Source: CAYXZP01 sp964469485
Lineage (GTDB): Bacteria; Desulfobacterota; Binatia; UBA1149; CAYXZP01
DNA length: 26,790 bases
Assembly: GCA_964469485.1 (NCBI GenBank)
Contig: CAYXZP010000023.1
Coordinates: 1 to 26,790 of the forward strand
Direction of reading: 5' to 3'
Within the stretch, counting starts at the first letter, position 1. The number at the start of each line of letters is the position of its first letter. Shown here in pieces: positions 1 to 6,536 of the stretch. The notes beneath the pieces are model-generated. The model worked only from the letters and a program-made list of their open reading frames with translations. It was not told where the DNA came from and ran no database searches. The translations under genes and the position numbers were made by a program.

Positions 1-1082
1 CGGCTCGGTCGAGCCCGGCCCTGTCTGCGAGCTTGAAGAGCTTGGATTCAAAGAGCTGGTTCTGATGCTCGAACAGCAGATCGAGCATGTCGCGGAAGCG
101 GCCTTGGCGGGCCGCGCATTCGGCAGCTTCGGCGGCCCGGCAGGCGTGCCGGTGGATGCTGCGCGGCACCGACTCATTACAGCTCTCATCGAGCGGGAAG
201 TGGCGGTAGACGATGCGAACCTCATCGGGGCGTCTGATGAGCAGGTCCTTGAGGATGATATGGTTCTTGCGGCAGTGCGCGCACTCGAGATCCGAGTACT
301 CGACTATNNNNNNNNNNCGTCACCGGCGCCGTCTCCGACCCCAAGGCTCGCCCCGCGGAGCCGGTAGCGGCGTCCGAGCGGTACACCGGGAGCCCGGTGT
401 ACCATTTGTAGAAGTTGGGCCGTGACTGACGCAGTTCGGCGAGGGAGATCAGGGACGGTGGCAGGCGCACCGGCGCTGGCCAACTGGCGGCCGCCAGTAC
501 GGAGACCGTAGCCGTGGACACGGCCAGGCACGCGAGCGCGCTCGAGACGTTGACGGGGGCCGGGACCGCGGGCCACGCCTCTGCAAACAGGCGCGAGGCT
601 CGGACGGTCAGGCCCGCGAGCGCGAGGCAGACCACATATAGGGCGGTGCACTGCAGGCAGATGGCACCGAGAACGAACACCGAGACGAAGGCCATGTAGG
701 CCGAGAACACCACCGCGAAGGCCACCGATGCCGCCGCGAGCCGGAACGGAACACGGGCACGGGCGCCGGGCCGTCTCGAGGCATACCCGAACAGTAGCGC
801 CATCGCGGCGTAGCCCCCGAGGGCAAGCCAGGCCAGGGGCAGACCCCACAGTTCGGCGAAGGGGCTGCGAAGGACAGTGTCGCAGTTGAGGGTGTCGCCG
901 AGGTTGCAGAAGCTCGTGTAGGAGGCGCCCAGGCTGGCCGTGCGTGCGTGGACGTAGCTGATCGAGGCCGCAATGAGCGTACCCAAGGCCGCAAGCGCCG
1001 CGCCTGCGGCAAGCAGTCGGGACAAGCGGGTTCGTGCCGGTTCTGTCGGGTGGGTCGGGGAAGCCCCCGGGTCAGTTGCCAC
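1..1082 (-). CDS. VKOR-DsbA fusion, disulfide-forming membrane protein (partial, interrupted by N gap)
   Basis: The N-terminal 255 residues are a vitamin K epoxide reductase (VKOR) domain. They have several membrane helices, loop cysteines C59 and C67 (FCNLGDTLNC), and a membrane CxxC (CLQC, C142-C145). This is the full four-Cys set by which the family oxidises a periplasmic partner with quinone. After the ten Ns the minus strand reads IVEYSDLECAHC and then RIVYRHFPLDES, a DsbA-like thioredoxin domain with a CAHC active site. It stays open to the left edge, so the C-terminus is missing. Taken literally, ten Ns would shift the frame. Joining the flanks directly gives APVT-IVEYSD, as in DsbA-like families. 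The GTG start at 1082 lies 11 bases after the upstream gene and has no clear ribosome site. It is probably last or near last in the 4335-1 operon, whose other products include exported proteins with paired cysteines, its likely substrates. Confidence 0.88.
308..317. other. assembly gap (10 Ns), probably zero real missing bases
   Basis: Ten Ns interrupt the VKOR-DsbA gene. On the minus strand the left contig piece ends exactly on a codon boundary (GCG CCG GTG ACG), and the next piece begins ATA GTC GAG TAC. A direct join restores one frame and a conserved motif, so the Ns look like a fixed-size scaffolding placeholder. Confidence 0.9.
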
Positions 1083-1093
1083 TATGCGCGAGA

Positions 1094-2707
1094 TTATCGG
1101 CCGACTTGCCGGGTTGCAACTTTAGCGGCCTCGCGCAAGGCGGCGGCGCGGCGGAGCGCCTCGGTCGCTTCGGTCTCGCGCCTTTGCAGGCGGCGGGTCA
1201 GTCCGAGGTTGAACCAGGCCGGCTCGAAGTCTTCCGTCAACTCAATGGCTTCGAGGTAGGAGCGCGCGGCCTCCTCGTAGCGCCCCTGCCTTGCGAGCAT
1301 ATTGCCGCGGTTGTACCAGGCCGACATATAGCGCGGGTAAACGGCCAGGGCGGCATCAAATTCGGCCAACGCCTTCTCTGTGAGTCCGGCATGTCCGTAA
1401 GCCGAGGCTAGTTCCATGTGCGCGCGTGCGCTACCCGGCCAGGCCGCCACGGCCGATTCGAACAGGGTGACGGGGCTGCTCCAGTCGCGCGCGCGATCGA
1501 TGTCGACGGCCAGCCAGGCCGTGGCCACCGCACAGGCCAGCAGGCCGGCCCTAGCCCGCCTCTTGTCGAGCGCGCGGCCCAGCGCTGGCGCCAGCGCCAG
1601 GCACAGTCCCGCCGAGGGCAGATAGAAGAGCCTGTCGCCCATGATGGTCCCGATCGGCAGCAACACGTTCGACACGATCGCATAGCAGGCCGCGGCCAGG
1701 AGCAGTGAGAACGCGACCGCGGGCTCCCGCCGCCGGCTACGCCAGGCCATGACCGCGCCGGTGCCGAGGGCCGCCATAGCGAACAGCGAGTAGCGGTCGG
1801 CCACGAAGCCCGGGCCTATGGCCAGAGCGTCGTAGGAATAGTCGATGGACAGGCGCGCGGGCCAGAGGACCGACCATAGGTAGTGCCCAAGGACGGAAAG
1901 TGCGCCGGCCCACCGCTCTGTTGCCGGCAGCAGCGCCAACGGGTTGTCGAGCTCGTCACCGGCGCCCACGCCAAAGCCGTGGCCGGCAAGGTCCGTCCTG
2001 AGCCACCACGCCAGGCCGAGCCCGGCAAGGAGTGCCAGCATGGCCAATAGGTCGCGACGCCGGGCCCCATGCTGCGAGGGGACGACCAGGGCAAGCAGCA
2101 GGGGGACGGCGACCAGCGCGAGGGCGCTCTCTTTGGCCAGTACGCCGGCGGTCATGGCGAGCGCGGCGGCCGCGAGAAGCCCGACCGGACCCCCCGAGCG
2201 ATAACGCAGGACGGCCAGAAGGCCGGCCAGGAAGCCGGCGGTGGCCAGCAGTTCGGCGCGTCCGACCACCCACAGGACGGCCTCGCTGTGCACGGGCATG
2301 AGCGCAAAAAGCGCCGCCGCGGCCATCGAGGCGCGAGCCGGCATGGCCAGCTGGCCGGCCACCCGCAGTAACAGCCAGCATACGAGCATGTGCAAGGCCA
2401 GGTTGGTGAGGTGATAAGCGCGCGGTTCGGTACCGCCGAGACGGTGGTTGACGGCAAAGCTCAGTGTCGTGACAGGCCTGTACCCGGGCGCATCGCCGCG
2501 GCCGCTTCCCCACCACGAGGGTTGGGTGAATATGGCGGCCGGGTCGAAGGGCCCGGCTACGAACTCGTTGTTGACGATCGCGTTGAGATCATCGGAGACG
2601 AACTCACCGTCCATTCCCGGCCAGTAGGCCAGGCTAGACACGACGGCGAGCGCCAGGACGAAGGATAGTTCCGCCCACGGGCGGCGGTCAGTCGAGTCGG
2701 CGCACAT
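1094..2707 (-). CDS. TMTC-like membrane glycosyltransferase with C-terminal TPR repeats
   Basis: This is a 537-aa protein with about ten hydrophobic segments. An acidic motif in the first extracytoplasmic loop (FVSDDLNAIVNNEF, D39-D40) is the hallmark of GT-C lipid-linked sugar transferases. The loop YRPVTTLSFAVN and the segment MPVHSEAVLWVVGRAELLA match the TMTC/DUF1736 type. From about residue 427 there are three TPR units (AHMELASAYGHAG, AWYNRGNMLARQG, AWFNLGLTRR). Eukaryotic TMTC proteins O-mannosylate cadherin beta-sandwich domains. The bacterial members are mostly uncharacterised, so the substrate here is unknown. Its ATG overlaps the stop of the upstream cohesin-like lipoprotein by 20 bases, so the two are probably translationally coupled. 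The context suggests it modifies exported proteins, but export or glycan synthesis remains possible. Confidence 0.8.
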   Translation of the reverse strand: MCADSTDRRPWAELSFVLALAVVSSLAYWPGMDGEFVSDDLNAIVNNEFVAGPFDPAAIFTQPSWWGSGRGDAPGYRPVTTLSFAVNHRLGGTEPRAYHLTNLALHMLVCWLLLRVAGQLAMPARASMAAAALFALMPVHSEAVLWVVGRAELLATAGFLAGLLAVLRYRSGGPVGLLAAAALAMTAGVLAKESALALVAVPLLLALVVPSQHGARRRDLLAMLALLAGLGLAWWLRTDLAGHGFGVGAGDELDNPLALLPATERWAGALSVLGHYLWSVLWPARLSIDYSYDALAIGPGFVADRYSLFAMAALGTGAVMAWRSRRREPAVAFSLLLAAACYAIVSNVLLPIGTIMGDRLFYLPSAGLCLALAPALGRALDKRRARAGLLACAVATAWLAVDIDRARDWSSPVTLFESAVAAWPGSARAHMELASAYGHAGLTEKALAEFDAALAVYPRYMSAWYNRGNMLARQGRYEEAARSYLEAIELTEDFEPAWFNLGLTRRLQRRETEATEALRRAAALREAAKVATRQVGR

Positions 2708-3806
2708 CCGTTACGGCCATTCCGAGGTCGAGGGGAGAGCCGTTGGCGTCGGCCGCGTCGACCACCTTGACGTCGAAGCTGTCCATGCGCGGCGTCTCGC
2801 GGGTCTTGAAGGTGCAGGCAATGACGTCGGCGGGGGTGTCGAAACCAGCAAGATCGACCAGGGCGTAGGTCAGGTGTCCCTGGCGCTGGTTGTTGCCGGT
2901 CGAAAGGGCCACATCCACCAGGATCCGGCAGTCAACCGATTGCGACCTGCCCACGAAGCTGCCGCTGGCGCCGCTGTGGATGACGTCGAACTGTAGTGCC
3001 GCGACCGGACTCGCCGCCGCCGTGGTGATGCCCACCGTTACCGCCCAGGCCCTGACGGGATCACCGGCCGGCTGCCGCGACCGTAACGCGTCGTTCGTCT
3101 GTGCCGGCCGCGACGCCGGCGCTGCCGGCAACCGCTCGAAAGCTCCGCTTTCCGGCCTTCGCTCGGGCGTGGCTGGATCCTTGCCGGGCCTGCGCCGGCT
3201 CTCCCCGGTGCCGGCCGGCACGCCGCGGGGGGTGGCGTCCATGCTTTCGGCCGAAGGCCGGCTGCCGTCCGGCCAGGGAACGCTCGGGCGCTGTGCGCGG
3301 GCCGGCTCGGACTTGGCCGGTGCGTTCTTGGGGGGCTCCCCACTCACCGCTGCCGGCCGCGGGGGGTCCTGATGCGCGGAACTCGTTGCCGGTATGGGCA
3401 GGCCCGCGTAACGCTGCTGGCCGCCGGTGGACGGCGTTGAAGCAAGGACGACCTTCAGGGCCGCTCCGATGGCCTCCGCGCTGGCCTCGGTGCCGGTAGG
3501 CAGCATACGGCAGGCTGCAACCTCGAGCGGGGTCAGCAGAGGGGCCGGGGTGGTGACCGAGACCACCAGACGGCCCCTGCCGTCGTCGTCGAAGCTGACC
3601 TTCCCGCGCGGCAGGACCGAGGCGCAAAGCGGCCGGCCCGACTCGGACTTGGGTCTTGCGCCGGCGCCCGAGTAGTCGACCGTGAGCACGAAACTCCCCG
3701 CGGGCACGCTGGCGGGCAGGGGGATACCAACGTCGAGGGCTTCCGGGGCGCGCGCGCAGGCTGTGGCGAGCAAGGCGGCGGCTGTGGCCAAGGCGGCACG
3801 TTTCAT
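2688..3806 (-). CDS. putative lipoprotein with two cohesin-like domains and a Pro/Ala/Arg-rich linker
   Basis: The 372-aa product starts with a signal peptide ending LLATAC (C17), an imperfect lipobox. A GAGGAT ribosome site lies six bases before the ATG. Residues about 35-125 form one beta-rich domain (FVLTVDYSGAG, then LTPLEVAACRML). Residues about 126-250 are a disordered Pro/Ala/Arg/Ser linker. Residues about 250-372 form a second domain (LQFDVIHSGASGSF, SVDC, LTYALVDLAGFDTPADVIAC, then DSFDVKVVDAAD). Both share the pattern aromatic-x-V-x-Y/H-S-G, an early Cys, then a late 'xxCxf', as in bacterial cohesins, which however lack this Cys pair. The same module occurs in the neighbouring 172-aa and 639-aa proteins. 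It sits second in a compact operon, ten bases after the 172-aa gene. The ligand is unknown. The cohesin call rests on pattern only. Confidence 0.65.
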   Translation of the reverse strand: MKRAALATAAALLATACARAPEALDVGIPLPASVPAGSFVLTVDYSGAGARPKSESGRPLCASVLPRGKVSFDDDGRGRLVVSVTTPAPLLTPLEVAACRMLPTGTEASAEAIGAALKVVLASTPSTGGQQRYAGLPIPATSSAHQDPPRPAAVSGEPPKNAPAKSEPARAQRPSVPWPDGSRPSAESMDATPRGVPAGTGESRRRPGKDPATPERRPESGAFERLPAAPASRPAQTNDALRSRQPAGDPVRAWAVTVGITTAAASPVAALQFDVIHSGASGSFVGRSQSVDCRILVDVALSTGNNQRQGHLTYALVDLAGFDTPADVIACTFKTRETPRMDSFDVKVVDAADANGSPLDLGMAVTDVRRLD

Positions 3807-3816
3807 CGCGCTATCC

Positions 3817-4335
3817 TCAAGAACCGAGCGTCGAGGTTGTCGTGAGCGAGGTGGATGTGGTGGTCACGGTCGAGGTCGTGACCACCGTTTCGGTGATGGT
3901 TTTTACGGACACAGTAGGTAGTGTCGCAACGGCGTCGCCGAACTCATCGGCCGCGGTCTTTACCTTGATCGTGAAGTTTGCCGCGGTCGGTGAGACGGTG
4001 GACTTGTAGGTGCAGGTCGTCAGGTTGTCGTCCTCGCTCATGAATCCGGACGGCAGGGTGACGGTCACCGAGAGTTTCTCGTCGCTGTCGTTGTCCGAAA
4101 ATGTGGGGGTCGCGCCGGTTGGAACCGCAACGCAGCTCACGGATGTGCCGCTGCCTTCGAACGCTCCGCCCCCGGTGTAGGTTACCGTAAAGCTGACCGA
4201 AGTCAGGTCCTCGGGGCTGCTTTCGATGTACGTGGTCACCTCAAAGGTGCCGGAGGTCACGCTTTCGGGCGCACAGGCCACGCCCACAAGAGACAGAAGG
4301 CAGACCACGTTTACGATCAGACCGATTCGAGGCAT
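3817..4335 (-). CDS. putative lipoprotein with one cohesin-like domain and Thr/Ser-rich tail
   Basis: The 172-aa product has a short hydrophobic leader ending VGVAC (C21), probably a weak lipobox. A single beta-rich domain follows: VSFTVTYTGGGAFEGSG, TSVSC, LSVTVTLPSGFMS, NLTTCTY, ANFTIKVKTAAD. It matches the cohesin-like modules of the next gene and of the 639-aa lipoprotein, with the same two conserved cysteines. The last ~25 residues are almost all Thr/Ser (TTSTVTTTSTSLTTTST), as in linkers of surface scaffolds and O-glycosylated proteins. No ribosome site precedes the ATG, and a promoter-like sequence ends only about ten bases upstream, so the message may be leaderless. It is the first gene of the operon that continues to the glycosyltransferase and the VKOR-DsbA fusion. 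Confidence 0.68.
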   Translation of the reverse strand: MPRIGLIVNVVCLLSLVGVACAPESVTSGTFEVTTYIESSPEDLTSVSFTVTYTGGGAFEGSGTSVSCVAVPTGATPTFSDNDSDEKLSVTVTLPSGFMSEDDNLTTCTYKSTVSPTAANFTIKVKTAADEFGDAVATLPTVSVKTITETVVTTSTVTTTSTSLTTTSTLGS

Positions 4336-4344
4336 GGCCGCGAA

Positions 4345-4374
4345 AGTCTACGGTAAAGGTCCTATGCGTGCCAA
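4345..4374 (-). promoter_or_regulatory. predicted sigma70-like promoter for the 4335-1 operon
   Basis: The minus strand carries TTGGCA (4374-4369), an 18-base spacer and TAGACT (4350-4345), five and four matches to the -35 and -10 consensus. The expected start of transcription (about 4338) lies two or three bases before the ATG at 4335, which implies a leaderless or nearly leaderless transcript. Confidence 0.4.
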
Positions 4375-4386
4375 CGAGACCGGCGC

Positions 4387-4416
4387 AAAAAGCCCGACCC
4401 TCTTGGGGCCGGGCTT
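4387..4416 (-). terminator. rho-independent terminator of the 8456-4450 unit
   Basis: Read on the minus strand, AAGCCCGGCC pairs with GGTCGGGCTT across a short loop, with one internal mismatch, and is followed by five Ts. It sits 34 bases after the stop of the 687-aa dockerin protein and separates it from the cohesin-like operon. Confidence 0.8.
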
Positions 4417-4449
4417 GCGCGCACGCTATGGGTTTTTCCGGTTGCGCGG

Positions 4450-6513
4450 CTACTGGCAAGTGGACGGCTCGCCCGTACAGGTATAGCCGCTCTCAACGTC
4501 GCAGTTCTCGTCGCAGCCGTCACCGTTGGTGGTGTTGCTGTCGTCGCAGCCCTCGTCGCAGCCGATATCGCCGTCGCCGCAGCGGCACACGAGGAGGACC
4601 GTGGCGAATTGTATCGCACCCGGGCCGGTCGTGCCGGCCGCGATGTTGACGGCGTCCGAGGCCGTTGCCGGTATGCAGAACAGGCCGGCGCTTACGGGCT
4701 CCGAGGCATCGTCAACGCAGCTGCCGACGCCGCAATCGGAATTGGTCGTGCAGCTGCCGACGGCCGGGTCGTCGGTGCAATACTTGCCCAGGGCCGAAGC
4801 CACGCCGGTGCGTGTGATGACCGGCTCGAAGCAGGGCTTCTGTACCGTGAGGCAAGTATCCTCGCCCGGACAGTCACTGTTGGACGTACAGGAGATCCAT
4901 TTTTGGGTCGTACACTCCGACTGGTCGGCGTCATGGCACTTCTCGGTATCTTCGAGACCGCAGAAGCCTGCGCCGCAGTCGTTGGCCGCTTTCTGCCAAG
5001 TTGCCGACGTGGCCCCCGCCGCACAGGTCGCAGAACTGCTCATGCCGGTGCAGTCAGCATCGTCGAAACACGGATAACTGGTGTCCTGCACATCGGCGTC
5101 TTCGCAGAAGCCGCAGTGGCACTGCCATCCGCAACTGACCTTGACGTTCGGGTAGGTCTTGCAGGTGTAGCCGCTGCTGCAGTCGGTGTTGCTGCTGCAC
5201 GCGACCGGCATACTTGTACTGGTGAGTTCCAGGTCGCCGCCAGAATCCGCGCAGCGGCTGCAATCCGAATGCGTCGTGCACGAGGTTGCATCGCCGGTGA
5301 TGCCGTAGTCGCTGCAATAACCGTCAAAGCCATCCCACGGCGCCTGGCAGCCAAGTGCGGCCGCTTTTGATACCGTGCTCGTCGATAGCTCGCGCATGGC
5401 GATCACCAGGCCGGAACCCGAGACGTTGGTGTTGCTTCCCGGCGGGCAGTCGCGCGAGATGCCCCCGAACTGCTCGCTGGTCGCGTGTACCGTACAGGCA
5501 GCTCCGTCATTGGTGCCGCCCTCGCAGGTGAATGTCTGGTCCATCGAAGCTCCGGCGGTCCAGGTTTGGCCCGCGGTCTCACAGGTCGTCTGGGTCACAT
5601 AGGTCGAGTCGCCGCAGCTGGCCGGCAACCCGCAGCGCGGGCATGGCTGGTCGTTCTGTATGCCGAGGTGGACCTTTGAGCGCAGCGTTGCCGATACCGA
5701 ACCAGTACCCGTCTGGGCATTGGCCGTGCCGGTGATGTCCTCGGCGAAATAGGTTGTGACACACACGGGCACACCGGCCGAGGACAGCGGCAGGGGTGCG
5801 CCGTAGAATCTCTCGCAAGTCTCGCCCGCGGGGCAGTCGGTGTCGGCCGTGCAGTCGGAGAGGCTGGTCACGCAGGAGGCTTGGTGGGTCGGTCCCGTCG
5901 CCTCGCAGGTGGCGTTGCTTGGGTCGTCGCAGTCGCAGGTAAGGTCGCAGGTCCCGGCCGTACATTCCGAGTCGAGCATGCACACCGCGTTGGTATCGCT
6001 ACAGCGCTTCTTGATGCGCACGGTTATCGAGGCGCCCTCGATGAGATCGCCGTCGTGTCCGAGGCCGGTGTAACCGGCGTCGAGGTCGCTGCCCTCCAGT
6101 TGCACGAACACTTCCGCCGAGCTGCATGGCGGTTTGGCGCCCGAGGTCAGAGTTGTCGTGGACGTGCCCGACCCCGTCGTGGTCGTGGTTGTGCCCGAGC
6201 AGTTGAGCGTTACCGATATGCTGACGGCCGTCTTTAGTATGGCAAGCGCATCGGTCACCGTTATGTCGCCTTCGCCCGTGACATCGCCACAAACACCGAC
6301 CTGGTCGGTATCGCATGTCAGCGTTACCGAGATGCTGACAGCGGTCTTCAAGACGGCAAGCGCATCGGTGACGGTTATGTCGCCTTCGCCCGTGACATCG
6401 CCGCAGACCGCGTGGGCCTTGCTGGCCGGCAAGAGCATGAGGGCCGTCAAGGCCAGGATGGCCGCCGCTCGGCCGCTAGGGCCGGGAATGAGTCTGGCGA
6501 TGCGTCGTGTCAT
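4450..6513 (-). CDS. secreted Cys-rich protein with paired N-terminal dockerin-like repeats
   Basis: The 687-aa product has a signal peptide cut after about A35 (SKAHA). Two near-identical 38-residue dockerin-like repeats follow (residues 37-107). Each has an EF-hand-type loop (DVTGEGDITVTD) and a helix (ALAVLKTAVS). Next is a Thr linker (TTTTTTGSGTSTTTLTSG) and a ~550-residue body. I count about 60 cysteines in all. Body blocks shared with the 934-aa and 677-aa proteins are LDAGYTGLGHD, PLPLSSAGVPVCV, DITGTANAQTGTGS, SKVHLG...QPCPRC, DCPPGSNTNVSGSGL and FCIPATASDAVNI. A DUF4215/myxococcal Cys-rich unit closes it (CGDGDIGCDEGCDD). The gene starts 23 bases after the 639-aa lipoprotein gene and is probably cotranscribed with it. 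No catalytic motif is visible, so a scaffold or adhesin role is inference. Confidence 0.75.
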   Translation of the reverse strand: MTRRIARLIPGPSGRAAAILALTALMLLPASKAHAVCGDVTGEGDITVTDALAVLKTAVSISVTLTCDTDQVGVCGDVTGEGDITVTDALAILKTAVSISVTLNCSGTTTTTTGSGTSTTTLTSGAKPPCSSAEVFVQLEGSDLDAGYTGLGHDGDLIEGASITVRIKKRCSDTNAVCMLDSECTAGTCDLTCDCDDPSNATCEATGPTHQASCVTSLSDCTADTDCPAGETCERFYGAPLPLSSAGVPVCVTTYFAEDITGTANAQTGTGSVSATLRSKVHLGIQNDQPCPRCGLPASCGDSTYVTQTTCETAGQTWTAGASMDQTFTCEGGTNDGAACTVHATSEQFGGISRDCPPGSNTNVSGSGLVIAMRELSTSTVSKAAALGCQAPWDGFDGYCSDYGITGDATSCTTHSDCSRCADSGGDLELTSTSMPVACSSNTDCSSGYTCKTYPNVKVSCGWQCHCGFCEDADVQDTSYPCFDDADCTGMSSSATCAAGATSATWQKAANDCGAGFCGLEDTEKCHDADQSECTTQKWISCTSNSDCPGEDTCLTVQKPCFEPVITRTGVASALGKYCTDDPAVGSCTTNSDCGVGSCVDDASEPVSAGLFCIPATASDAVNIAAGTTGPGAIQFATVLLVCRCGDGDIGCDEGCDDSNTTNGDGCDENCDVESGYTCTGEPSTCQ
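6206..6409. repeat. direct repeat encoding the two dockerin-like units (114-base period)
   Basis: Two copies, about 6206-6295 and 6320-6409, are offset by 114 bases (38 codons). They differ at only a handful of positions, for example GATATGCTGACGGC versus GAGATGCTGACAGC. The near identity at DNA level suggests a recent duplication or gene conversion of the calcium-loop repeat. Confidence 0.85.
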
Positions 6514-6536
6514 TTTTTTCAGCGTCCAGCCTGCTG

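Noticed and set aside
213..367. Open frames across the N gap on the plus strand and the 286-aa minus-strand reading after the gap
   Set aside because: They arise from reading ten placeholder Ns as real bases. The minus-strand DsbA-like frame explains both flanks.
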